Below, piece by piece: positions 52,917 to 60,364 of a stretch of DNA of 64,000 nucleotides. Origin of the DNA: Parvimonas micra (GTDB taxonomy: Bacteria > Bacillota > Clostridia > Tissierellales > Peptoniphilaceae); contig NZ_JAJTJP010000002.1 in assembly GCF_021300775.1 (NCBI RefSeq), positions 62,001 to 126,000 of the forward strand. Reading direction: 5' to 3'. The notes under the pieces are model-generated. The model worked only from the letters and a program-made list of their open reading frames with translations, ran no database searches and was not told where the DNA came from. Position numbers and translations under genes: made by a program. Position 1 is the stretch's first letter; every line of letters begins with the position of its first letter.

Positions 52917-54257
52917 ATGAGTTTTTTTAAAAAGGTTTTTAACGGATTATTTAATGGGTCAAAAGAAAAGAAAGAAGAAAATAGCCTTAAAGAAGCACCT
53001 CTTGCCTATTGGGAAGAATTTTCACATATGTTAGCTTTAGTACCTGAGAATTACACAATAACAGAAGATATTTTTGAAAATATTAAAGCAATAGATGGTA
53101 TTGAAATTAAGGAAAAAAGTCTTCCAAGTGAAGATTATCCTGGACAAATTGTTCTATCATATAAAGGAACTGATTTTGATGTAAGATTCTATCTTGGAGA
53201 TTTTTATGCAGAAGAAATGTATCAATGGCAATTACAATATTTTACAGAAGAAGAAAAAGAACAGATTTTAAATGTAAAGAATGCCTTAATTGTTTATATG
53301 AAATTTGAAGGAGATGCTAAAATATGTTACCATTTACAACTTAAGCTTGTATATGCTATGGTTCCTGAAATGGTTGCTCTTTGTGATGAAAGTGCTGAAA
53401 GAATGTTAAATAAAAAATGGGTTGAATTAGCAGTAAAATCAAATGTGCTTCCTGCTCCATCAAGCTTATATACTGTTCAAGCAGTTTATGATGAGAATGA
53501 AGTTTGGTTACATACTCATGGTTTATGTAGATGTAATCTTCACGAAATAGAGATTTTAGATTCAAATAAGAAAGATTACGAAGCACATTATAGCTTACTT
53601 TCTAATTATGCTTCTAGAATGATAGATGGAAATTATTCTAATGAAGATGAAGAAGAGATACAATTGGGAATTTTTTATGATAGATCTCCAATAGTTGCTA
53701 CATCTAAAAAATGGATTGATGCTTTGAAATATTATCCTAATGTTAATATTGGAGGACTTGAAGATAGAAAAGAATCTCATAATTCTAAAACAAATATAAT
53801 TTTCCTATATGAAAATGAAGAAGATTATAATAATAACATTGTAAGTTTACCTTCAAAATTTACAGAAAAGTTTGTTAATAACCCAATGTTTTTCTTAAGT
53901 AAAGAAGAAACTGCTAGAATGAGTGATTTAGCCAGAGAAAGATTTTCTTATGTTGAAAGAATGCTTAAGAAAAAACAAGAAAGTAATGAAGATATTACTA
54001 TTATTATTAAATTAGGACTTGAAACAATAGATGAAGAAGGTAATTTGGATAGTACAAATCTTGAACATATTTGGTTTGAGGCTATTTCTATGGAAGGAGA
54101 TAGTTTCAAGGCAGTATTGACTCAAGAACCATATCATATTCCAGATTTACATGAAGGTGATGAGGGAACATATTCTATAAATTATGTAAGTGATTGGAAG
54201 ATTTATACTGAAAAGGGTGCAATAACACCAGAGACTGTATATTTGTTAGATTTATAA
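52917..54257 (+). CDS. DUF4026/DUF2314 domain protein
   Basis: A 446-residue cytosolic, acidic protein. The central part (LAYWEEFSHMLALVPENY, WLHTHGLCRCNLHEIEILD) fits DUF4026, and the last 100 residues (LEHIWFEAISMEGDSFKAVL, EPYHIPDLHEGDEGTYSI) fit DUF2314. The function is not known; such proteins appear near toxin or immunity loci in some genomes. A Lys-rich N-terminal 20 residues precedes. AAAGGAG precedes the ATG. Monocistronic. Confidence 0.8.
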   Translation: MSFFKKVFNGLFNGSKEKKEENSLKEAPLAYWEEFSHMLALVPENYTITEDIFENIKAIDGIEIKEKSLPSEDYPGQIVLSYKGTDFDVRFYLGDFYAEEMYQWQLQYFTEEEKEQILNVKNALIVYMKFEGDAKICYHLQLKLVYAMVPEMVALCDESAERMLNKKWVELAVKSNVLPAPSSLYTVQAVYDENEVWLHTHGLCRCNLHEIEILDSNKKDYEAHYSLLSNYASRMIDGNYSNEDEEEIQLGIFYDRSPIVATSKKWIDALKYYPNVNIGGLEDRKESHNSKTNIIFLYENEEDYNNNIVSLPSKFTEKFVNNPMFFLSKEETARMSDLARERFSYVERMLKKKQESNEDITIIIKLGLETIDEEGNLDSTNLEHIWFEAISMEGDSFKAVLTQEPYHIPDLHEGDEGTYSINYVSDWKIYTEKGAITPETVYLLDL

Positions 54258-54279
54258 GGAAAATTAAATAATAAAAAAT

Positions 54280-54307
54280 AAAATCAACGGACATCCGTTG
54301 ATTTTTT
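54280..54307 (+). terminator. Terminator after the DUF4026 gene
   Basis: AAATCAACGG-ACAT-CCGTTGATTT with a T run; nearly identical to 51363-51390. Confidence 0.92.
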
Positions 54308-54324
54308 TGTGGGGAAGTTGTTGT

Positions 54325-54454
54325 TATATATCTTCGATACATTTACTTATTATTGTAAACAAGAATAAGTATGAGATCCCTCGACTACGCTCGAGATGAC
54401 GTATAAGGAAAGTATCTTAGTCTAATAGCTAGACGTTAAAAGTAAATAAGCATA
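54325..54454. repeat. Modular palindromic repeat, copy 16
   Basis: ATATCTTCGATACA, a degenerate TTACTTATTATTG..AGAATAAGT palindrome, GAGATCC, CGCTCGAGATGACGTATAAG and an inverse left-type arm AATAGCTAGACGTTAAAAG. It follows the DUF4026 terminator directly. Confidence 0.8.
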
Positions 54455-54516
54455 AAAATATTTATATATAATTTAAAATATCATATCATTTTATTTATAC
54501 ATTTTATAAAATGAAA

Positions 54517-54650
54517 TGTTTCACGTCATAGTACTTTGCATAGAAATTCCCTCAACACGTCATCTCGACCGAAACGAAGCGTAGCTGAGTGCAGTGGAGA
54601 GATCTCAATTATTGTTTGTTTTCAAATAATAATATTTCTGAAAGAAATAA
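54517..54650. repeat. Modular palindromic repeat, copy 17
   Basis: TGTTTCACGTCATAGTACTT, CACGTCATCTCGACCG, GGAGAGATCTC, a TATTGTTTG..CAAATAATA palindrome and ATTTCTGAAAGAAAT. Same half-element type as copy 5. Confidence 0.85.
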
Positions 54651-54675
54651 TATTTCAATAAAACCTTAAATAATC

Positions 54676-54715
54676 AAAAAGCCCTTAAAATAAATACTAT
54701 TTTAAGGGCTTTTTT
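54676..54715 (-). terminator. Terminator of the xre-umuC operon
   Basis: AAGCCCTTAAAATA / TATTTTAAGGGCTT stem with a T run on the minus strand, at the stop of the last gene. Confidence 0.92.
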
Positions 54716-55004
54716 ACATTGAAGATTTATGTCCAATATACTCATATCTTAAAACTTCTGTGTTATCAAGATGTGTATGTTCTTTAAAGATAAAGTAATG
54801 ATCTTTTTTATCTCTTGAATTTATGGCATTTAGTCTAAAGTAATTTTTTTTAGTTTTTACCATAAGTCTTAGGATATCGTCAGTTAGAAATGTTAGAGGT
54901 ATGTTAATATCTGAAAATCTGTAAAAGTCTTCTTCAAATTTTTGGTAATTACTACTAAAGTAGTCAAATTGAACATTATTTTTTTCAATATTATTCATCT
55001 TCAA
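54714..55004 (-). CDS. Hypothetical protein, last gene of the umuC operon
   Basis: A 96-residue soluble protein, Asp/Asn/Tyr-rich, with FTDDILRLMV-like and VLRYEYIGHKSS segments; no family recognised. Its ATG lies inside the end of the YolD-like gene (14-base overlap) after GAGGTG, so it is translated from the same message. Such small frames are common after UmuC/YolD pairs on mobile elements. Confidence 0.6.
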   Translation of the reverse strand: MKMNNIEKNNVQFDYFSSNYQKFEEDFYRFSDINIPLTFLTDDILRLMVKTKKNYFRLNAINSRDKKDHYFIFKEHTHLDNTEVLRYEYIGHKSSM

Positions 55005-55347
55005 TCACCTCTGCAACTGTAAGTTTTAAAATTTGTGAATACAAAAAGTTAGGTGTTCTATTTTTCATATTAAGATATAGTTTTTCCTTAGTCATATCGT
55101 AGATTTTTCCAAGATATGGCTCTTTTTGTAAATTTGTATATAGTAAAATTTTTTTGTTATTAAAAAATGCCCATGATAAGAAAAATAGTTTTTCTTCTTC
55201 GTCCATAGCTTTTGTAAAGTCAATGGTATCTCCTTCTTTGGAGAGGGCAGTTGAATGTTCTGAAATGAAAAATCCCATCCACTTAGCCATTCCTCTATCT
55301 AAATATTCTCTTGCTGATTTATAAGGCAAGTAACTACGATTAATCAT
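54991..55347 (-). CDS. YolD-like protein
   Basis: A 118-residue protein. EYLDRGMAKWMGFFISEHST matches the start of YolD-like proteins (DRGxxKWxxFxLxEH). In Gram-positive bacteria YolD proteins are encoded with Y-family polymerases and are thought to replace UmuD functionally. Its start overlaps the polymerase stop by 4 bases. Confidence 0.75.
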   Translation of the reverse strand: MINRSYLPYKSAREYLDRGMAKWMGFFISEHSTALSKEGDTIDFTKAMDEEEKLFFLSWAFFNNKKILLYTNLQKEPYLGKIYDMTKEKLYLNMKNRTPNFLYSQILKLTVAEVIEDE

Positions 55348-56756
55348 ATAATTCCGTCAAGTCCTCCACAATGTCCACCAATTAAGGTACTTCTTTCTTT
55401 AACTCGTGAGCCTTCCATTAAGGCTGTCGCTTTTTGAATTGATAGATAGCCAAATTTATCTCTAATATCATCTATAGCTTTTTCTAATTTTGTATTTCTT
55501 TCTACTGTTTTTATATCGTCAAATAAGGTTAAAATCTTATAATCTCTATCTGTTAATTTATCAAATCTAACACCGATATTCCTCACAGAGCCACCTCTAT
55601 ATTTTTCTCTAAATAGGGATAAAATATGATTTGTAAGCTCTTTTGTACTCTTTGTTGGAGCAATTTTTTTACTTGAATTAATCGACTTTAAATCTTCATC
55701 ATAACTAAAACCGATATGAATAGAAATTACAGTCGCTTTTTTATTTATTCTTCTAAGTCTTGTTGCAACCTGTTCAGACATTTCTCGAAGTACAATTTCA
55801 ATCTCTGATTGACTATTGTAATTTCTAGGAAGAACTTGCGAATTTCCAATTCCTTTCGACTGTGGAATATATGGTTTTGTAACTTTACTCTCATCGACAC
55901 CATTTGCATGAAACCAAAGCTGAACACCGATAATTCCAAACTCTTTTTTTAATCTATCAGGATTTGCATTTGCCAATTCTTCTATCGAGTTAATGTGAAG
56001 TTTTTCAAGTCTTTTTGCTGTTCTCTCTCCAATTCCCCAAAAATCCGTTAATTTTTTTATTTTCCATAACTTTGTTTCAACATCTTCATAAGACCAATTA
56101 GCTCTCATATTTTTATTTTTCTTAGCTTCATTATCCAAAGCTAATTTTGCAAGTAGGGGATTTGAATTACTCATTCCAACTGTTGAAAAAATTCCCGTTT
56201 CTTTCCAAATTTCATTTTGAATTTTTGAAGATATAACATCTAGTTTTTCTCTTCTACTCATATTTTTATCCGAAACAAAATAGTCTAATGAAGTAGTTAA
56301 ATCTATAAAGCCCTCATCAATAGAATAGGGATATATCTCGTCCTTACCTGCATAGTTTTGTAGAATTTTTTGTATTTTTAAATTTTCTGCAATATAAAAA
56401 GCCATTCTAGGCGGAACAATAAAAGTTTTAGCAGCCCATTTTTCGATATAGTTTACATATTCTTTTGTTATTTTAATATTTTGTCTATAAGCATTTGCAT
56501 AATTAAATTTTCTTGTATTTATATCAAATGGAAGATCTCTACTTCTTCCAACATTTTTTTTACCGAAAACCTCTTTAAAAGTAGGAGAACTTGCAAGTAT
56601 TAGACCTTTTGAATTATCTGCTCTACTCATAACACAAAGTGAGGTATTAAGAGGATGTAGTCCTCTTTTAACACATTCTACACTCGCATAAAATGACTTC
56701 ATATCAATAAATGCAATGTCTGAGCAGGGCTCTTTAGAATAATCTATTAAACCCAT
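55344..56756 (-). CDS. Y-family DNA polymerase, UmuC-like
   Basis: A 470-residue translesion polymerase. AFIDMKSFYASVECVKRGL holds the first metal Asp. YSIDEGFIDLT holds the second acidic pair. The DNA-binding part has LTDFWGIGERTAKRLEKLH and the little finger domain follows. Length and the SSPTFKEVFG start region fit the UmuC-like polymerases of Gram-positive mobile elements rather than chromosomal DinB (about 350-420). AGGAGG precedes the ATG. It lies 17 bases after the ImmA-like gene, so its expression should follow the Xre repressor. Confidence 0.88.
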   Translation of the reverse strand: MGLIDYSKEPCSDIAFIDMKSFYASVECVKRGLHPLNTSLCVMSRADNSKGLILASSPTFKEVFGKKNVGRSRDLPFDINTRKFNYANAYRQNIKITKEYVNYIEKWAAKTFIVPPRMAFYIAENLKIQKILQNYAGKDEIYPYSIDEGFIDLTTSLDYFVSDKNMSRREKLDVISSKIQNEIWKETGIFSTVGMSNSNPLLAKLALDNEAKKNKNMRANWSYEDVETKLWKIKKLTDFWGIGERTAKRLEKLHINSIEELANANPDRLKKEFGIIGVQLWFHANGVDESKVTKPYIPQSKGIGNSQVLPRNYNSQSEIEIVLREMSEQVATRLRRINKKATVISIHIGFSYDEDLKSINSSKKIAPTKSTKELTNHILSLFREKYRGGSVRNIGVRFDKLTDRDYKILTLFDDIKTVERNTKLEKAIDDIRDKFGYLSIQKATALMEGSRVKERSTLIGGHCGGLDGII

Positions 56757-56773
56757 AACTCCTCCTTATAAAA

Positions 56774-57328
56774 TTAAATATCATTCCAATCGTCATCAAG
56801 TGGCTTATAGTCTTTTAAAAAAGTAGAATCAGGCACAAAACTATTTTGTTGATTAATATCAAGTAAATTCATCTTTGCCATTTCAGAAATTTTTAAATTT
56901 AAAAGATTTAAGTCAACTCCAATTTCATAAGCAAGCTCTCTATCACTTTGAGCATATTTAATCATTGAAATAATGTCTTCATCAGAAATTAAAAGATGAG
57001 CAGCAAAGACATTAGCCTCCATTTCATAAATATTTGTAGGATTGAAAATTCTACTCTCATGAAAACTTGCACCTTTAATACATTCTTGTCTATGAAGTTG
57101 ATCATGTCCCAGCTCGTGAGCCAATACAGTTTTTTTAAGACTTCCTACATTATTTGGTATAAAAATAAATCTATTTTTTAAAATAACTCTATACATACCA
57201 AGTAGGGTCTTTGTTGGATTCATATATATTAAATTAATATTGAGTAGTTTAATAAGTTCTTCGGGATCTCTAGTTTGATATTTCTTAACAAGACTATTAA
57301 CCTTGTCGTAAATCCATTTATTACTCAT
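56774..57328 (-). CDS. ImmA/IrrE family metallopeptidase
   Basis: A 184-residue protein with a zinc site AHELGHDQLH (His71, Glu72, His75) and a downstream MEANVFAAHLL with the third ligand Glu. ImmA-type peptidases cut a partner Xre repressor after DNA damage or signalling, as ImmA does with ImmR in ICEBs1. The Xre gene is 8 bases upstream. Complete length; the ribosome site is weak (AGGT). Confidence 0.88.
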   Translation of the reverse strand: MSNKWIYDKVNSLVKKYQTRDPEELIKLLNINLIYMNPTKTLLGMYRVILKNRFIFIPNNVGSLKKTVLAHELGHDQLHRQECIKGASFHESRIFNPTNIYEMEANVFAAHLLISDEDIISMIKYAQSDRELAYEIGVDLNLLNLKISEMAKMNLLDINQQNSFVPDSTFLKDYKPLDDDWNDI

Positions 57329-57336
57329 TTTTTTAC

Positions 57337-57735
57337 CTACTTTTTATTTTTTCCATATTTTTTATTCTTTAATTTGGATTGCCAATATGCTTCTGAAATA
57401 GCTTCAAAAAGTACATCTTTATCTTCTTCGGGAAGCTCTCCACCTGCGAAAAGACCAGTCATAGATTCAACTAAACTTTGAGCATCTCTTGCACCCTTAT
57501 TTCCAAAACTTTCTGCAGAATTTATAATAAAGTATTCTTCATCAGTAAGTAAATAATTTACATTTACTTCAAAAATATTTGCAAGTTTCTCATACATTTC
57601 CATTTTTCTAGGTCTTAGGTCCTTTGCTTCATAATTACTAACTGTTTTAGAAGTGGTTCCTAAAAGATTTGCAAGTTCTTTTTGAGTTAAATTTTTCTTT
57701 TCTCTTAATATTTTAATCTTTTTTCCAAAACTCAT
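57337..57735 (-). CDS. Xre-family repressor (ImmR-like)
   Basis: A 132-residue regulator with an N-terminal helix-turn-helix (ILREKKNLTQKELANLLGTT, then SKTVSNYEAKDLRP) and a C-terminal part ending in a Lys-rich tail. It heads the operon xre-immA-umuC-yolD-orf. Upstream lie a consensus promoter and a set of AGAAATTA words including one perfect 19-bp palindrome, so autorepression and cleavage by the next gene product are the likely control. Confidence 0.88.
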   Translation of the reverse strand: MSFGKKIKILREKKNLTQKELANLLGTTSKTVSNYEAKDLRPRKMEMYEKLANIFEVNVNYLLTDEEYFIINSAESFGNKGARDAQSLVESMTGLFAGGELPEEDKDVLFEAISEAYWQSKLKNKKYGKNKK

Positions 57736-57750
57736 TTTACATCCCCCCTT

Positions 57751-57769
57751 ATAGAAATTAAATTTCTAT
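57751..57769. promoter_or_regulatory. Operator candidate of the xre gene
   Basis: ATAGAAATTAAATTTCTAT, a perfect palindrome of 9-1-9, directly before the ribosome site. Related half sites (TAGAAATTA) occur near 57794 and 57815 and an inverse AAACTTCTA near 57844. Confidence 0.7.
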
Positions 57770-57833
57770 TTATATATTTAAACTAATTAAATTTAGAAAT
57801 TAAATTTTAAATAATAGAAATTAGATTACTACT

Positions 57834-57863
57834 ATTATAAATTAAACTTCTATTAAAAGTCAA
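57834..57863 (-). promoter_or_regulatory. Promoter of the xre-immA-umuC operon
   Basis: On the minus strand TTGACT (57858-57863)-N18-TATAAT (57834-57839). It begins 9 bases past the end of the truncated transposase. Confidence 0.75.
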
Positions 57864-57864
57864 T

Positions 57865-59050
57865 AGGTAAATCAAAAAAATTTTTTAAGTAGTCTATATT
57901 TCAATGTTTTAGTAAAAATATCACTTTTATACTCTCTATATCCTTCTCTTGTTGTCGTACTATATTTTAATATCTCATTTTCTGGGCATATGTAACAATC
58001 ATAATATTCATCATATACATAATCTCTTGGATAAAATAGTTCTTTTCTCTTTCCTGTTGGACTTGTGTATGGTAATACAGGTTGTATTTTATCATCTATT
58101 AACATCTTTGCTATTGCCGGTGTTTTATATCCTGCATCCATTACTATTTTTCTTAACTCGAATTTCTTTAAGTCCTTTTCGTAAAAATCCATAAATGTTT
58201 CACTATCATGTAAATTCCCTGCATAACTTCTACAAGCTAGTACCCACCCGTTTTTATCACAACTTGTTTGTACACTATATGCAAAAACCTCTTTATGTTC
58301 TCCCTTATGGAATAATCCACTTTCTTTATCTGTTGTACTTTCTACCTTCTTTACTACTTCTGTTCTGTTGGTGGGACTTAATTCCTTTTTTCCTTTTAAT
58401 TCTCTATCTTTTTTTATCTCTTCATTTAATTGACTATGATATTTCTTTGCTTTCTTTTCTATCTTTACTTCTATATTCTTATGTCTATTTGCATGGGCTT
58501 TTACATGTGTTGAATCTACAAATTGTATCTTTTCATCTACAAAGCCTTATTTCTCTGCTTGACTTAATATATTTACAAATATCTTTTCAAATATATCTGT
58601 ATCTTTAAATCTTCTCTTGTAATTCTGTCCATATGTTGTAAAATGTGGTATTTTATCATAAAAATCATAACCTAAAAACCATCTATATGCTACATTTACC
58701 TCTATTTCTCTTATTGTTTGACGCATACTTTTTATTCCAAAAATGTATTTTAAAAATATTATTTTAAAAAGAACTATTGAATCTATACTTGGTCTGCCAT
58801 TATCTAAACAATACTTATCTTCTATTAAATCATAGATAAAGGAAAAATCTATTGTTTCATCTATTTTCCTTAAAAGATGATTCTTTGGAACTAAAGAATC
58901 TATACTTACCATTTGTACTTGATTTACTCTGTTTTCATCATTCTTATGTAGCATTTTCAACATCTCCTTTTATATTATTATACTACTTTTTAACTCTTTT
59001 CTTCACTAAAAAAGCGCCAATGATTTCTCATTGACACCTTTGTCATCAGT
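57865..59050. mobile_element. Truncated IS1182-like element
   Basis: The pseudogene plus its upstream end (to about 59050, near a GTCATCAGTCTGAAAA word). The downstream terminal inverted repeat is not recognisable; the element stops next to the xre promoter, so it was cut there by a deletion or insertion. Confidence 0.55.
57872..58963 (-). pseudogene. IS1182-like transposase, nonsense mutation and lost C-terminus
   Basis: Minus-strand frame interrupted by one in-frame TAA at 58547-58549. Before it (138 residues): VNQVQMVSIDSLVPKNHLLR, DNGRPSIDSIVLFKIIFLKY, FLGYDFYDKIPHFTTYGQNY. After it the same frame continues with QFVDSTHVKAHANRHK, then CDKNGWVLACRSYAGNLHDS, the DDE-type catalytic core. 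It ends at 57872 after TKTLKYRLLKKFF, well short of the usual 450-500 residues. AAAGGAG precedes the start at 58963 or 58954. Confidence 0.88.
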
Positions 59051-59053
59051 CTG

Positions 59054-59077
59054 AAAACCTGCTTATGCAGGTTTTTT
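59054..59077. terminator. Hairpin between the IS and the small membrane protein gene
   Basis: AAAACCTGC-TTAT-GCAGGTTTT with a T run on the plus strand and a shorter one on the minus strand. Confidence 0.7.
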
Positions 59078-59091
59078 TAATATTTTATAAT

Positions 59092-59400
59092 TTATTTATT
59101 CAAATACAAAATCACAATTAAAATAGAAACAAATAGTCTTATTATATGATGTGAAAGATGAAATTTATCTTTAAGTCCAAATAATATTGCTGATATATGT
59201 AATAAAACTAAGCCTGTTATTAAAATATATAAGCTGATTGGGTTGGTAAATAGTAAACTTATAAGCATTACAAGTGATGAGAATATAAAAAACATTGTAA
59301 GTCCTTTATGGCTACCGTTTTTTAGTTGCACTGTTCCGGCTAGCATTGATAAAGCTCCGTAAATAATAACAATTAAATAAAATAATATATTATAAAACAT
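59092..59400 (-). CDS. Small four-helix membrane protein
   Basis: A 102-residue protein with four hydrophobic segments and short polar loops, including AGTVQLKNGSHKGLTMFFIF. No family recognised. AGGGAGG precedes the ATG. It lies 15 bases after the Fic gene and is probably co-transcribed. Confidence 0.6.
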   Translation of the reverse strand: MFYNILFYLIVIIYGALSMLAGTVQLKNGSHKGLTMFFIFSSLVMLISLLFTNPISLYILITGLVLLHISAILFGLKDKFHLSHHIIRLFVSILIVILYLNK

Positions 59401-59415
59401 AAAATTCCTCCCTAA

Positions 59416-60162
59416 TTAAATAACTTTTTCTATTTCTTTTTTGTATTCTAATAATGTTTCATATTCTTTTTGCAGTACTAATTCTTCAAATTTTTGCAAG
59501 TCTTTATTTTTTCCGTAAAAATCCAATGATTCATAATATTCTGCTCTATTTTCAGGATTAATTGAAATTGGTTTAAAATTATTGTTCATTAAGCAGTAGT
59601 TCATCAAAAGTCTTGAAGTTCTACCATTTCCATCTGCAAAAGGGTGAATTCTTACAATCTCTGCATGTACCCAAGCTGATAGTTTTATCGGATTAAACTC
59701 ATTTTTATACTTATTATAATCTTCAATAAAATATTTCATTTCCTGTCTTACATTTTCAAAATTTGGAGGTATAAAAGATGCACCGCTTATTCTCACGTTT
59801 ACATTTCTATAAATTCCACCTTGAAAAATATTTTGCACTACTATTTCATGTATATCTTTTATCTTTTCTTCACTGAGTTCTTCTGAATTTTTAACCATTT
59901 CTTTAATAAATTCAAAAGCATTTTTATTATTAATAACTTCATAAATTTCTCTAAGTTTCTTTCCGGCAATGGAATAACCATCTTCTAATATAGTCTTAAC
60001 TTCAAATATTGATAGTGTATTTCCTTCTATTTTTGTACTTTCATGTGTAAATTTCAGCTCAAAAGCTTTATTTATTTGATTATATACGTATATTAACTTA
60101 TTTTTTTCAAAACTATTTACATAATCATTTAATTCTTTTATTTTTTGAAAATTTAAATTCAT
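59416..60162 (-). CDS. Fic family protein, self-inhibited class
   Basis: A 248-residue Fic protein. An N-terminal helix carries the inhibitory motif STKIEGN (Ser42, Glu46), the SxxxE(G/N) of class II Fic proteins that blocks ATP gamma-phosphate placement. The catalytic motif HPFADGNGRT (His173, Arg181) is complete, and the flap region is IYRNVNVRISGASF. It should AMPylate a host protein under control of its own helix. AAGGTGG lies ahead of the start. It differs clearly from the Fic protein at 25501. Confidence 0.88.
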   Translation of the reverse strand: MNLNFQKIKELNDYVNSFEKNKLIYVYNQINKAFELKFTHESTKIEGNTLSIFEVKTILEDGYSIAGKKLREIYEVINNKNAFEFIKEMVKNSEELSEEKIKDIHEIVVQNIFQGGIYRNVNVRISGASFIPPNFENVRQEMKYFIEDYNKYKNEFNPIKLSAWVHAEIVRIHPFADGNGRTSRLLMNYCLMNNNFKPISINPENRAEYYESLDFYGKNKDLQKFEELVLQKEYETLLEYKKEIEKVI

Positions 60163-60364
60163 TTTAATACACCACCTTTCTATATACTTTTTATATATTA
60201 TATCATAAATTTAAAAATATTTTTAATTTATATAAAATTTCTTTAAAATTTAACACTTCTTTTAAAACATCACTTTAAATGGTATATACAAAACTAAATA
60301 AATATGTTATACTGATAAAGTAGTATATTATATACTCAAATTTACATTCAAGGGGGATTTTTCT

